A DNA stretch of 64,000 nucleotides, taken from NCBI RefSeq assembly GCF_019733355.1, contig NZ_JAIHLQ010000003.1:62001-126000 (forward strand), written 5' to 3'. The notes beneath the pieces were generated by a model, which ran no database searches, was not told where the DNA came from, and saw only the letters and a program-made list of their open reading frames with translations. This DNA comes from Pseudomonas baetica. Its GTDB lineage: Bacteria; Pseudomonadota; Gammaproteobacteria; Pseudomonadales; Pseudomonadaceae. Made by a program: the position numbers and the translations under genes. Position 1 is the first letter of the stretch. Every line of letters begins with the position of its first letter. Below are positions 18,152-26,278 of the stretch, piece after piece.

Positions 18152-18332
18152 GACGTTCCACCTCGATGCGTTTCTGAATGCCCACCCGATAACCTTCAGG
18201 CCGGAGCGCGGCGGTCTTTTCGATATTGGCGATGACCCGCTCGACGCCGCCGAATCGTTCATCTACTTGGCGCCCGGCCGCAATCAACTGATCGGCGAGG
18301 TTCCAGCCTTCTCTTTCTTCGATGCGAGACAT
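18138..18332 (-). CDS. Phage hypothetical protein
   Basis: 64 aa, MSRIEEREGWNLADQLIAAG..., mostly helical and charged. ATG at 18332 with CGGAG about 10 nt upstream; chosen over a longer form without a ribosome site. Function unknown. Confidence 0.6.
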   Translation of the reverse strand: MSRIEEREGWNLADQLIAAGRQVDERFGGVERVIANIEKTAALRPEGYRVGIQKRIEVERHGQL

Positions 18333-18345
18333 AGGGATACTCCGG

Positions 18346-19143
18346 TCAGTAGTTGGCGTACGAAGCGGATTCATTAGCGGTCAGCTTTAGCCGGCGAACT
18401 TTCTGTCCATCGAGATGCTTACGCAGCGCCTTCATGAACAGGCAGATCAGCTTTGCGCTTTGCATGCGTTTCACGCCGATCTTGTTGTCCGTGAGCTGGT
18501 TTCTCAGCAATGAGGCCAATTCAAGAGTTGGCATCGGCTCACACATCGCAGCGAAGAATTCGGCGGTCATGAGGCGGTTTTCTTTCGATAAGTGGGCGAA
18601 GACGGCTGCGCTTTGCGCTGCCGGGACAAGCTTCCGAAGATGTGGCTTGAAGCCGTACAGAAGGCCTTCGTGGAGCAGCTTCTCGTTCCCGCCACAAGTG
18701 GCAATCACTTGATCGTTGCGAATGGCATTGCCGCGCTTTGCGTTGTCGATCTTCCGTGCCTCCATCAGGGCAAGAAGTCGACTTGCGCTTGCCATGTGCC
18801 CAACGTTTTTCAGGTCTGGATTCGCAACCCCAAGCATGTCAGCGCTTGTGCGCCGCGTGCCTTGATCAATGGTAAGAAAGGTCTCAGGGTCGAGACCGCT
18901 GATGATGGTCATCAGGTGGGTGGTGCCAGACTTCACGACTGCCATCAGGCGATGCTGGCCGTCGAGCAAATTACCGTTTCGGTCGACGCGGATCGTGTCG
19001 CCGTTATATTGAAAGCGCCCTTCAGTCATTTCCCGTGCAAGATTTTCGACGTGCTGCTGTTTTGCCGGGCGGTTTCGCGTATTCCCTTCAAGTAACAAGG
19101 CGGCTACTTCTGGGCCTACTGCTTTGGTTTCAACGATTGCCAT
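18346..19143 (-). CDS. ParB/Srx-like N-terminal domain protein
   Basis: 265 aa. The first 95 residues have a ParB-like core: NRPAKQQHVENLAREMTEGR, then the conserved DGQHRLMAVVKSG box. The remaining two-thirds is helical and unfamiliar. ParB-fold domains bind nucleotides and sometimes DNA; in phages such proteins often sit among anti-host genes. ATG at 19143 with GGGAG. Role not assignable. Confidence 0.7.
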   Translation of the reverse strand: MAIVETKAVGPEVAALLLEGNTRNRPAKQQHVENLAREMTEGRFQYNGDTIRVDRNGNLLDGQHRLMAVVKSGTTHLMTIISGLDPETFLTIDQGTRRTSADMLGVANPDLKNVGHMASASRLLALMEARKIDNAKRGNAIRNDQVIATCGGNEKLLHEGLLYGFKPHLRKLVPAAQSAAVFAHLSKENRLMTAEFFAAMCEPMPTLELASLLRNQLTDNKIGVKRMQSAKLICLFMKALRKHLDGQKVRRLKLTANESASYANY

Positions 19144-19212
19144 GCGAATTTCTCCCGCCCGCAATCACGCGCAGGCTATTGAGTAGTCAGGGTTTACAAC
19201 AGAAGGGATGAA

Positions 19213-19254
19213 TCAGCGGACGTAGACGAGGTAGAACCAGGCGAGGGCGATCAT
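19213..19254 (-). CDS. Possible 13-residue hydrophobic micropeptide
   Basis: MIALAWFYLVYVR, start overlapping the stop of the preceding gene as ATGA (19254-19251). Too short to be sure; noted because several similar tiny hydrophobic ORFs with the same overlap occur in this operon. Confidence 0.25.
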   Translation of the reverse strand: MIALAWFYLVYVR

Positions 19255-20099
19255 TTCCGCTCACCATTCAGCGCATCGTTGACGTAGAGACAGGCGTTCA
19301 AATCTTCGCGTGCCGATATCACCGCGTCGTAATCGACCAGATGGCCGGGCTTTCCGACTTGGCTCAATGCGTAGGAAAGTTTTTGGAGTAGGCCAGCAGA
19401 TGGCGCTGGCGGAACCCTGAAGACCTTGAACGCGTCCGGGTGATCGAACTCGCAGACAACCAGGTTGTTTGGCGTACCTTCATTGCGCAAGTAGGCGGTA
19501 GGCTCGTCGAGCTGTTGAGTGACCGGCGCTGGCGGGTCGGTGAACAGCGGAACAGTCCAGTTACCGAGAGGCTTGGATTCACTGTAGGTCAGCCCCCCGT
19601 GAGTTGCTCTGCGCTCACCTTTCAGCATTGCAAGAGCTTCGGGGGCGATATGGATCAGCGGCTCACCACTACCACTCTCCAGCTCCTGCACGCGCGCCTG
19701 TAGCTGGGCAAGCTCCTTACCACGTTGAGATGCGTGATAGTCCGCCTGCTTTGTCAGCGCTGTTTGATTGCTGAGATCGATGCGTAGCTGGGCGATGGTG
19801 GATTTCAGGGCGGCAAACTCGGGGTCAAGCGCACGCATCGCAACATAGGCATGGCCCATTGATGAGTTGTGCATTATGCCGATCATACCGTATGCATCCA
19901 TATAGGCCTGACACCCTGCATCGGTCATTGCCGGAGTTGGCTCTTGCCGCTCGACCGCTGGCGCAGCAAGCAAAGCACGGATACCGCACAGCGCCTCATG
20001 GCGGTAAATAGAAATTCGTTCCTTGTCGATATATTTATTATCCGTAGCGCGCTCAAGCAACTCCCGCGACACGCCGTCAATCGTTGGGTTATTGGTCAT
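19251..20099 (-). CDS. Phage hypothetical protein (Ea22-like)
   Basis: 282 aa. N-terminal segment with helical blocks, then a coiled-coil stretch about residues 95-145 (LKSTIAQLRIDLSNQTALTK ... ELAQLQARVQEL) and a proline-containing C-terminal part. Mosaic proteins of this kind are common in lambdoid early operons; function unknown. Confidence 0.65.
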   Translation of the reverse strand: MTNNPTIDGVSRELLERATDNKYIDKERISIYRHEALCGIRALLAAPAVERQEPTPAMTDAGCQAYMDAYGMIGIMHNSSMGHAYVAMRALDPEFAALKSTIAQLRIDLSNQTALTKQADYHASQRGKELAQLQARVQELESGSGEPLIHIAPEALAMLKGERRATHGGLTYSESKPLGNWTVPLFTDPPAPVTQQLDEPTAYLRNEGTPNNLVVCEFDHPDAFKVFRVPPAPSAGLLQKLSYALSQVGKPGHLVDYDAVISAREDLNACLYVNDALNGERK

Positions 20100-20274
20100 G
20101 GGTACTCCGAATATCTCTAATGCTGTGAATTTCTAGGACTTCGTGGTGCTCAAGCTCTTCCACGGTTTCTTCAAACTCATCAACGCAGCCATTTCTGTCT
20201 AAAGTCACAACGGCCCATTCCGTTACAGTCCGTGTAATTTTTGCGACCAATCTTTTCGGCTTTTTGCTACTCAT
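20089..20274 (-). CDS. Small phage protein, unknown
   Basis: 61 aa, MSSKKPKRLVAKITRTVTEW..., basic N-terminus and acidic C-terminus. ATG at 20274 overlaps the upstream stop by 8 bp and the downstream start by 11 bp. Not recognised. Confidence 0.55.
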   Translation of the reverse strand: MSSKKPKRLVAKITRTVTEWAVVTLDRNGCVDEFEETVEELEHHEVLEIHSIRDIRSTHDQ

Positions 20275-20671
20275 GACTTTCTGCCTCGGGGTTGGGGTTG
20301 AGGGCGGCGATGGACTTGGCATAGTTGACGTTATCGTCCAGCATCTTCGAAACGCTGTCGCAGTCGCCGCCTAGAAAGGTGATTCGGTCGTGACCGGCTT
20401 CAAGGCAACAGGCGTAATCGTTGGTCATCAGCCGCAACAACTCACGTAGTTCCGTAATGATCTGCTCGGCGGCGTCTAATTTATGTTTCAGCCGCGAACA
20501 ATCATCAGCGCAAGCTTGCGCGACCATTGCGTAGGTATCGCGGTCAATCTCAGCCGTATCGGCGCGCAGGCGTTGGGCGTCGAAGTCGGCAATACCAACG
20601 TACTGAGCATCATCGAATTCGGTTTCTACGACGTGCCGATAATCGGCTCGGAATTTCTTAATGCCACTCAT
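20267..20671 (-). CDS. Phage hypothetical protein with coiled coil
   Basis: 134 aa from MSGIKKFRADYRHVVE. Contains a heptad-rich helix (CSRLKHKLDAAEQIITELRE). The start shares an ATGA overlap with the tiny ORF at 20668-20745, the reason for preferring it over longer forms. Function unknown. Confidence 0.6.
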   Translation of the reverse strand: MSGIKKFRADYRHVVETEFDDAQYVGIADFDAQRLRADTAEIDRDTYAMVAQACADDCSRLKHKLDAAEQIITELRELLRLMTNDYACCLEAGHDRITFLGGDCDSVSKMLDDNVNYAKSIAALNPNPEAESHE

Positions 20672-20745
20672 GACATGCACCATTGAATAAGTTGCGGCCA
20701 GCCGGTCATGGCTAGGCCGAGGATTGCGAAAAGGTAGGTCATCAT
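20668..20745 (-). CDS. 25-residue predicted membrane peptide
   Basis: MMTYLFAILGLAMTGWPQLI and five more residues: essentially one transmembrane helix. GGAG lies 8 nt upstream, its start overlaps the stop of the preceding gene and its stop overlaps the next start (ATGA). The double coupling makes translation likely. Function unknown. Confidence 0.55.
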   Translation of the reverse strand: MMTYLFAILGLAMTGWPQLIQWCMS

Positions 20746-20975
20746 TGCTGCTCTCCGTCACGCTGCATCATGTAGGCAAGCTGCTCATTGGTCGGGCTTG
20801 GCGTCTTTGCAGTGAAGTGGAGCCGGCTGTCAGAGTGCTGGTGTGGCGCACAAAATAGCGATCCACCTTTGCGCGGCTTTTCGCATCCAGGGCAAGCGCA
20901 GGGCTTACGCATCAGTTCACCGCATTCGGGACAGCCGATTTTGTTTGCATAACTGTGGGCGCATTTGTCACTCAT
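20742..20975 (-). CDS. Small zinc-ribbon phage protein
   Basis: 77 aa with Cys/His pairs CPECGELMRKPCACPGC followed by CAPHQH, suggesting one or two zinc knuckles. Overlaps neighbours by 4 bp on both sides. Function unknown. Confidence 0.65.
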   Translation of the reverse strand: MSDKCAHSYANKIGCPECGELMRKPCACPGCEKPRKGGSLFCAPHQHSDSRLHFTAKTPSPTNEQLAYMMQRDGEQQ

Positions 20976-21103
20976 ACCTCAATACTCCAGTTAACCCCGT
21001 CCGCTGCCCGCTGATCGCGAAGCTTGGCCAGGTGTGCAAGGCGAGCCAGTCCGCCGCCGAGGATGATTGAGGTTGAAATCCAGCAGGTGAAGAAGGCGAT
21101 CAT
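20972..21103 (-). CDS. 43-residue single-span membrane protein
   Basis: MIAFFTCWISTSIILGGGLA... gives one N-terminal transmembrane helix and a basic cytoplasmic tail. ATG at 21103 overlaps the upstream stop (21100). A longer in-frame form lies inside the upstream gene and is rejected. Confidence 0.55.
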   Translation of the reverse strand: MIAFFTCWISTSIILGGGLARLAHLAKLRDQRAADGVNWSIEV

Positions 21104-21405
21104 GCCGAAGCCCTCGGCTCTTTCATCCAGCGTTGAATGGTTGGCCTGCAGAACCCAATGCGGGCCTCTACTTCCGCCCATTTCTTTCGCTGGGCGCGCA
21201 TCTCGGCCGCTAACACAAGACAGTCGTCAGTGATCTCTTTGCGGTGCCCCATGATCTGCCTAGATACCCCGAAGGCATTCAGGTAGCGGATGACCGTCGC
21301 GTATCCACACCCAACCTTGTCGGCCACGTACTGGATCGGGTAGTCGTCAGCAAAAGTCTTGAAGAGCTTTTCTACTGCTTCAGGAGTGAGCTTCTTGGAT
21401 GACAT
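21100..21405 (-). CDS. HTH-containing phage protein
   Basis: 101 aa. Helix-turn-helix-like segment DYPIQYVADKVGCGYATVIR, and a second IGFCRPTIQRWMK, suggesting DNA binding. Met at 21405 lies 7 nt behind GGAGG; the Met two codons earlier sits on top of the ribosome site. Overlaps the 3' end of the small gene at 21380-21544 by 26 bp. Confidence 0.65.
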   Translation of the reverse strand: MSSKKLTPEAVEKLFKTFADDYPIQYVADKVGCGYATVIRYLNAFGVSRQIMGHRKEITDDCLVLAAEMRAQRKKWAEVEARIGFCRPTIQRWMKEPRASA

Positions 21406-21544
21406 CTTCATTCCTCCTCGCAAATTCCTGCTGCCGGGCTTTCGAGCAGCGTTCGTGATTGCCCTTGTTGCGTGGTCTGTCGCAGTAGACGCACCGCGCT
21501 CCGAGCTCCAAATAGCCGGCGTTGAGCTTTCCTTTGGATGACAT
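21380..21544 (-). CDS. 54-residue Cys/His phage protein
   Basis: MSSKGKLNAGYLELGARCVY..., with CVYC and HERC spaced to bind one zinc ion. Preceded by GGGAGG. Overlaps the next gene. Its first residues MSSK resemble those of the following protein by chance of frame, not by homology. Confidence 0.6.
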   Translation of the reverse strand: MSSKGKLNAGYLELGARCVYCDRPRNKGNHERCSKARQQEFARRNEDVIQEAHS

Positions 21545-21580
21545 GCGGCCTCCCGGATGGGTGAGGTTGAGTTGGAAGGG

Positions 21581-22231
21581 TTACTGCTTCGGCGCTTTCG
21601 GGAAGAAGGCCGGATGAGGCCCTGCTTTGCGCTTTGGATAGTCGATGTTGAACTTGTTAAGCAGGCGGTTGAATCGATGGAAGCGAATTCCCATCTGGTT
21701 CATGGCCTGAGTGCGAGATAGGCCTATTTCGATGAATGCCTTGATGCGCTCGCAATCTTTGGCGTCTTGAGCATCGTCGATCTGGTGCGCGCGCAGGTTT
21801 TTGTAGCCGATATGCGCGGCTGTTTGGAAGTTGAAGCCACCTTCCAGGGCGATCGCTGACAGAACCTTACGCGACATGCTGGTTCTTTCCATGGCCTCCG
21901 CATAGGTCATGGTCAGCGCCAGTTTGCGCACACCCTGTACCAGCTTGCTGCGCTCCACGGCTCTCTCGGTGGCGCGCTCTGCTCGCTCCTGCTGGCGGCG
22001 CGTCTTCTGCCTTACAGCAGCGGCTGTCGGCGGCTTCGGCGTGTCATCAATAACTACCTTTGGTCTTGGCGGCGGCTCATACCGAACCGGTGCCGGCTTG
22101 AAGCTCGGCCCGGCCAGCACCTCAATAGTCCCTCCTTTGCTCAAGAACTCTTCGCGAGCCAGTTCAATGCGATTGCGCTCAGGATCAAGTGCCTTGACCA
22201 TGTTGATGTCGCTGCTGATGTAGGCGTTCAT
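21581..22231 (-). CDS. Phage hypothetical protein, basic helical
   Basis: 216 aa from MNAYISSDINMVKALD (ATG 22231, GAGAGGTG upstream). Middle part is highly charged (QKTRRQQERAERATERAVER); the C-terminal part has two HTH-like repeats (TMTYAEAMERTSMSRKVLSA; LSRTQAMNQMGIRFHRFNRL). Candidate DNA-binding protein; no family recognised. Overlaps the exonuclease gene by 4 bp. Confidence 0.65.
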   Translation of the reverse strand: MNAYISSDINMVKALDPERNRIELAREEFLSKGGTIEVLAGPSFKPAPVRYEPPPRPKVVIDDTPKPPTAAAVRQKTRRQQERAERATERAVERSKLVQGVRKLALTMTYAEAMERTSMSRKVLSAIALEGGFNFQTAAHIGYKNLRAHQIDDAQDAKDCERIKAFIEIGLSRTQAMNQMGIRFHRFNRLLNKFNIDYPKRKAGPHPAFFPKAPKQ

Positions 22232-22857
22232 GCTGCACCTCTCATTCGGCCCCGCATTTCCTGTTCCAGTTCGGCCAGCTCTTCCAGAAAGGCCTTGATT
22301 TCGGCTTCCATCTCGCGCCCGCGCTTGTAGTCGAACTCGTAGCGAAAGCAGATGTATTGCAGTTCTTCCGGCAGACGGTCGTCGTAGCTCACGAAGTCCG
22401 CCCAGTGCCGGCCTGTGCAAGCCATCTGAGCAAGCATCTGCCACTCGTACTGAGGGTCATGCTTGCCGGACTGCATGGTCGCGATGTGGGTCGCAGTGTT
22501 AGGGCACTTGATCTCAAGCACGCCGTCATCACCCGATAGACCGTCTGGCGATGCGCCGAAACCTTGAATGGTCGGGTGCATGACCAATCCAGTCTCGACC
22601 ACCATCAAGTCCTTATCAGCCTCGTAGGCCATACAGGCAAATGGCTCAAGCTCGACGCCGCGCTGAACGGCCGCGTTGCGTGAAAGATCCATACCGCCCT
22701 GCTGCCCAGTCAGTCGCTCGCACAACAACTCCATCATGTAGTTTTTGCGAGTGGCAGAAGGCGCGCCGCCGCGTCCGCTGGCCATCACGTCCTTGACCCG
22801 GCTGGCTGTGACATTCCCAAGCCTGGCCGCAAACCATTCAGCGCTACGCTGTTCCAT
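22228..22857 (-). CDS. YqaJ/lambda-Exo-type recombination exonuclease
   Basis: 209 aa PD-(D/E)XK nuclease: QRGVELEPFA (motif near residue 66), GASPDGL with Asp105, LEIKCP with Glu115 and Lys117, and later QYEWQMLAQM. It should resect duplex DNA 5' to 3' for single-strand annealing with the neighbouring RecT protein, with which it overlaps by 14 bp. Confidence 0.9.
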   Translation of the reverse strand: MEQRSAEWFAARLGNVTASRVKDVMASGRGGAPSATRKNYMMELLCERLTGQQGGMDLSRNAAVQRGVELEPFACMAYEADKDLMVVETGLVMHPTIQGFGASPDGLSGDDGVLEIKCPNTATHIATMQSGKHDPQYEWQMLAQMACTGRHWADFVSYDDRLPEELQYICFRYEFDYKRGREMEAEIKAFLEELAELEQEMRGRMRGAA

Positions 22858-23788
22858 CTAACACCTCCTCAGCTTGGCCTTCGATGGGCGCCGCCTCTGC
22901 TTTCAGGGCTTCGCTGCGCTTGGTCACTTCAGCCTTGAACCTGGCGTGTCCGGCAGCATCCTTAGCCTGTTTCATCGCGGCAGTGCCTTGGTGGTAGACC
23001 TCGGTCAGCGCCTCCAGGCTGCCGGCTTTCATCGCAAGCTCAATCCAACCGTTAACCGCCTCGGTATCAGTCGGCGCGGAGCCGGGAATTCCAACCAGAC
23101 CTTCGCCGCCATCAGTGTTGAGGTGATGGATAGCCTGCTCAAGCCGGTCAGTCTTCGGCCAGAACTTGTAACCGCGCTTCACTACCGTCTTTTTGGCCAT
23201 CTCGCCGGGGTCTGTCACCCACGGGCATGACTTCTGCTTGCTGATCCATGCCTTCCATGCGCTGGAGCGGTCGCGGATGGCGTTCACGTCGTCGATGCTC
23301 ATGGTTTCGGTGAGGTAGTCGCCGCCGGCAGTTTTAACCACGACGTAAACCCCGATGACTTCTCCGCGATCCTTGGCGAACGGGTTGTATTGATGGGTCG
23401 GCGGCTTGTCGAAGCCGTTGAGGACGAACGAGTCGGCGGAATAAACCAACTCCGCCTGAGCCCAGCAGATAGCGCCGGTGGACATGGCCAGATCCATCAG
23501 GCCGATATAGCTGATGTCGAGACAGATCTTGCCGTCCCGAGGAACCAGATAGGCCTGCTTCTTCGCCGGGTTCAAGCTGATGCCGATAGCTGCGATGTTG
23601 GTGATTGCGTTGACCACCGACTGTCGATTCTGCAAGGCAATCTTGGTGGCGTACTCGCCGGACGTAATCACCTGTATGGCGAACTCAGCCTCTCGCTCGA
23701 AGTTTAGCGAGCGGTCGGTCAGGACATTGGCGAACTGATTTCGCGCACCGTAGATGTCCTGAGTGATGGTTGCGATTGCTGTACTCAT
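22844..23788 (-). CDS. recT: RecT-family single-strand annealing protein
   Basis: 314 aa. RecT core in the first 210 residues: AIQVITSGEYATKIALQNRQ, GISLNPAKKQAYLVPRDGKI, SYIGLMDLAMSTGAI and KKTVVKRGYKFWP. The C-terminal tail is acidic and variable. Pairs single strands made by the exonuclease encoded next to it; together they form the phage recombination module. Confidence 0.9.
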   Translation of the reverse strand: MSTAIATITQDIYGARNQFANVLTDRSLNFEREAEFAIQVITSGEYATKIALQNRQSVVNAITNIAAIGISLNPAKKQAYLVPRDGKICLDISYIGLMDLAMSTGAICWAQAELVYSADSFVLNGFDKPPTHQYNPFAKDRGEVIGVYVVVKTAGGDYLTETMSIDDVNAIRDRSSAWKAWISKQKSCPWVTDPGEMAKKTVVKRGYKFWPKTDRLEQAIHHLNTDGGEGLVGIPGSAPTDTEAVNGWIELAMKAGSLEALTEVYHQGTAAMKQAKDAAGHARFKAEVTKRSEALKAEAAPIEGQAEEVLDGTA

Positions 23789-23795
23789 GACGACC

Positions 23796-24959
23796 TCAGT
23801 AAGTGATGGAAACGGCGGGGATCTTGCGCTGGGCGATCAGAGTGACGGCCTGCTTCGCGCACTCTTCCGGCATGCCGCTTGCGATGAAGGCGTCCAGCGC
23901 GGATCGGTTGATCTTCGCCTTGTGGGCTTTGTCGGCTTCGCGTGCCTGAGCCTGTTCCAGTTCGTAAGCAGCGGCTGCGGCCTGACGATCCAGCTCTTTC
24001 TGGCGCGCCTGCTCCACTGCCTGGGCCTGACGCTGTTCAGCGGCAATGCGTTCCTGTTCGGCGCGCTGTTCGGCTGCGATTCGGTTGGCTTCTGCCTGCG
24101 CTGCCGCTGTGCGGGCCTGTTCAGCTTGAAGCTCCAGTTGCATGCGCTGGTGTTCGGCTGCTGCGGCTGCATCCCGTGCGGCTTGCTCGGTGGCACGTTG
24201 TGCGGCGGCCGCCTGATCCAGCAACTCTTGCTCGCGGCGTGCAGCGGCGTCACGCTCTGCCTGCGCACGCTGTTCCGCTTCGAGGCTGGCTTGTTCGGCG
24301 GCTGCACGGGCAATCTCTGCATCGCGGTCTCGCTGGGCTTGTGCTTCGGCTTCGGCGCGCAAGCGGACAAGCTCGGCCTGCTCAGCTTCGTATTGCTGGC
24401 GAGTGGCGAGTGCGGCACGCAATTTGGTTAAGACGTGATCCTTGGTTCTGGCGGCTTCGGATTCGAACTCTTCCCAGTGCTCGCCCATCTTCACCGCCTC
24501 AACCGAGGCGATAGACTCAAGCAGTACCGCGGCGGTGACGTCCGACAGATCCAAGGCAAAATCCGCAATTGCCTGTACGGCATCGACGTGCCGATCCTTG
24601 CGAGCCTGCTCGGCGACTTCCCAGTCAGTCAGTGGCTTGCGAACTTCCTCTTGCCAAGCGCTCAGCAGCTCACGAACGCGCTTGCGCTCGGCGTCGATCT
24701 TCTTCGGTACATCCTTCAGCTCTGCAACAAGCTCTTTGCCCAGGCTGTCGAGTTTCGTTTTTGATCCCGCCAGGCTGTAAGCAATCGAGCGATACGCGTC
24801 TTGGCCCTTTTTGGTTTTAACGTCAGGTGCCAAGGCGTTGAACTTGTCGATTTCTTCCCGGACGCTTTGTAGGTATGGGTCGAGGCCGTTGGGGGCGCTG
24901 AATACTGCCAGGGCTACTTCTTTAGCTGGCAGGATCGCCAGTTGCTGTTCTGCGGACAT
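23796..24959 (-). CDS. Alanine-rich coiled-coil protein of the recombination module (DUF1351-like)
   Basis: 387 aa. N-terminal third resembles the DUF1351 type found beside recT/exo genes (YRSIAYSLAGSKTKLDSLGK); residues about 175-330 are one long Ala/Gln/Glu/Arg coiled coil; a short C-terminal globular piece (LDAFIASGMPEECAKQAVTL) follows. It starts the exo-recT block. Possibly an accessory to recombination; function not established. Confidence 0.75.
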   Translation of the reverse strand: MSAEQQLAILPAKEVALAVFSAPNGLDPYLQSVREEIDKFNALAPDVKTKKGQDAYRSIAYSLAGSKTKLDSLGKELVAELKDVPKKIDAERKRVRELLSAWQEEVRKPLTDWEVAEQARKDRHVDAVQAIADFALDLSDVTAAVLLESIASVEAVKMGEHWEEFESEAARTKDHVLTKLRAALATRQQYEAEQAELVRLRAEAEAQAQRDRDAEIARAAAEQASLEAEQRAQAERDAAARREQELLDQAAAAQRATEQAARDAAAAAEHQRMQLELQAEQARTAAAQAEANRIAAEQRAEQERIAAEQRQAQAVEQARQKELDRQAAAAAYELEQAQAREADKAHKAKINRSALDAFIASGMPEECAKQAVTLIAQRKIPAVSITY

Positions 24960-25003
24960 GGGGAATCCTTGCCGCGATGCACGCAGCGTTTGAAGGTGTG
25001 GGG

Positions 25004-25120
25004 TTATTGAGTGACGCGATCAGCGAGGGCGCTGAGAGCCATCAGGAAAGTGAAGATGGCGAGTACAGGGAAGCTTCCGCGCCATAGGAGTAGGCGGCGG
25101 GCGCGTTGGTGGCTTGTCAT
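25004..25120 (-). CDS. 38-residue single-span membrane protein
   Basis: MTSHQRARRLLLWRGSFPVL then an alanine/leucine helix. Start overlaps the upstream stop (ATGA at 25120-25117) and GGAG lies 8 nt upstream. Basic N-terminus then one transmembrane helix. Unknown role. Confidence 0.5.
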   Translation of the reverse strand: MTSHQRARRLLLWRGSFPVLAIFTFLMALSALADRVTQ

Positions 25121-25503
25121 TTGGTTTGCTCCAGAGGCCCGCCGTGATCTTTACGGATGCTTGCGATCTGGGATTCAAGCGTTGGATGGCGCTCGGACAT
25201 ATCACCTTCACGCACATGGCGCTTGTGCAGAATGATCTTTACTGCGCCGGGCCCGCTTGGGCGTATTTCGACTCGTATCATTCGATCATGTGCAACCACA
25301 ACCAATACAGTTAGGTGGTTGTAATCGAACGTAGCAAGGCTGCTGTAGCGAGCATTTACGTGAATGCCACGCCCGTTTTGTATGAATTTGCCCGGCAAGT
25401 GATGAAAGCCTCGATACACATCTGCCAACATCCTTGCGCACTCCCAATGGTCGTCCGTCATCCAGTCTAGACGGTAGTGCTTCATCCATTCAGGTTCGCT
25501 CAT
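25117..25503 (-). CDS. Phage hypothetical protein
   Basis: 128 aa from MSEPEWMKHYRLDWMTDDHW. The middle is beta-rich (YNHLTVLVVVAHDRMIRVEI). ATG at 25503 overlaps the stop of the small upstream ORF; longer in-frame extension crosses that ORF and is rejected. Not recognised. Confidence 0.6.
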   Translation of the reverse strand: MSEPEWMKHYRLDWMTDDHWECARMLADVYRGFHHLPGKFIQNGRGIHVNARYSSLATFDYNHLTVLVVVAHDRMIRVEIRPSGPGAVKIILHKRHVREGDMSERHPTLESQIASIRKDHGGPLEQTK

Positions 25504-25616
25504 TTCGCCACCGCCATAACAGGAAGCCCGCGAGGCTCGCCGTTTTCCTTGAACAGGCTGTACTGAAGAATTAGGACGCAAAGTCCGAAGGCGAGAATCC
25601 AGAAGAGTGGTTTCAT
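25500..25616 (-). CDS. 38-residue single-span membrane protein
   Basis: MKPLFWILAFGLCVLILQYS with a short polar tail. AAGGGA lies about 8 nt upstream of the ATG at 25616 and the stop overlaps the next start by 4 bp. Confidence 0.55.
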   Translation of the reverse strand: MKPLFWILAFGLCVLILQYSLFKENGEPRGLPVMAVAK

Positions 25617-25618
25617 GC

Positions 25619-25759
25619 TCATTTCCCTTTGTACTGGATCGGCACGAAGGTGAAGTGCTGATCGGGTTCGTCTTTAGACTCGACGACGTAGAAGACATCG
25701 GAGTCCAGTCGCTTCATCAGTTCGCGGAAGGTGTAGACGCGGGTGGCTAGGCGTTTCAT
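25619..25759 (-). CDS. Small phage protein, unknown
   Basis: 46 aa, MKRLATRVYTFRELMKRLDS..., start overlapping the upstream stop (ATGA at 25759-25756). Too short for a family call; looks like a compact alpha-beta protein. Confidence 0.55.
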   Translation of the reverse strand: MKRLATRVYTFRELMKRLDSDVFYVVESKDEPDQHFTFVPIQYKGK

Positions 25760-26019
25760 GGCTTCACCTTCAGGCCGGCGGCTTCGATGACCATGCGCGC
25801 GTTCGCCTTCATTCGCGCACGACCTTGCTCAGGCATGAATTCCCACGGGTAATCCATTGATTCAGCCAGTGCTTTGGCAGCATCATCAATATCAACCACC
25901 ATCGATCCGCGTGAGGCCGACCAGAAAGCCCACGCAACCGGCCGATCTTCTTCGCATGCAATCAATTGGCAGCGCGCTTGATGAAATGTCTCTTCAAACT
26001 CTTCGCGGCTACTGTCCAT
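25756..26019 (-). CDS. Phage hypothetical protein
   Basis: 87 aa acidic protein with CEEDRPVAWAFWSASRGSMV and a helical C-terminus. Start overlaps the preceding stop as TGATG (26021-26017). Confidence 0.6.
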   Translation of the reverse strand: MDSSREEFEETFHQARCQLIACEEDRPVAWAFWSASRGSMVVDIDDAAKALAESMDYPWEFMPEQGRARMKANARMVIEAAGLKVKP

Positions 26020-26153
26020 CAGCTAATCCTCGCCACCAGCATGCCGCGCCGGGTCTGAATGGAGATGCGCCGTGGCAGATCGGCGACCAGAAAAAAGCCT
26101 TGACGGGTCAAGGCTTGGTTCATTGCTTTGTAGTCCACTGCGATGATCGTCAT
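26019..26153 (-). CDS. Small basic phage protein
   Basis: 44 aa, MTIIAVDYKAMNQALTRQGF..., ending in a basic stretch (LPRRISIQTRRGMLVARIS). Both ends overlap neighbours by one base within TGATG, so translation is coupled. Confidence 0.5.
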   Translation of the reverse strand: MTIIAVDYKAMNQALTRQGFFLVADLPRRISIQTRRGMLVARIS

Positions 26154-26278
26154 CACAACACCTCAAATTTGACCGGGCAGCAGTACCCGTCTTCGTATGC
26201 CTGGAAGCATTCCATGTGCCCGCATTGAGGCACGCTGAACCAGAGAATCAGACCGTGACACCAGAATGGGGCGATCAC
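26153..26278 (-). CDS. 41-residue cysteine-rich protein with GTG start
   Basis: Starts at GTG 26278 overlapping the upstream TGA (GTGA). Hydrophobic N-terminus (IAPFWCHGLILWFSV) then CGHMEC and CC motifs. The tight spacing between two called genes supports it; function unknown. Confidence 0.45.
   Translation of the reverse strand: MIAPFWCHGLILWFSVPQCGHMECFQAYEDGYCCPVKFEVL

Noticed and set aside
23763..24431. Large plus-strand ORFs opposite the coiled-coil gene
   Set aside because: Shadows of the Ala/Gln-rich minus-strand gene; repetitive Leu/Cys composition is a by-product.
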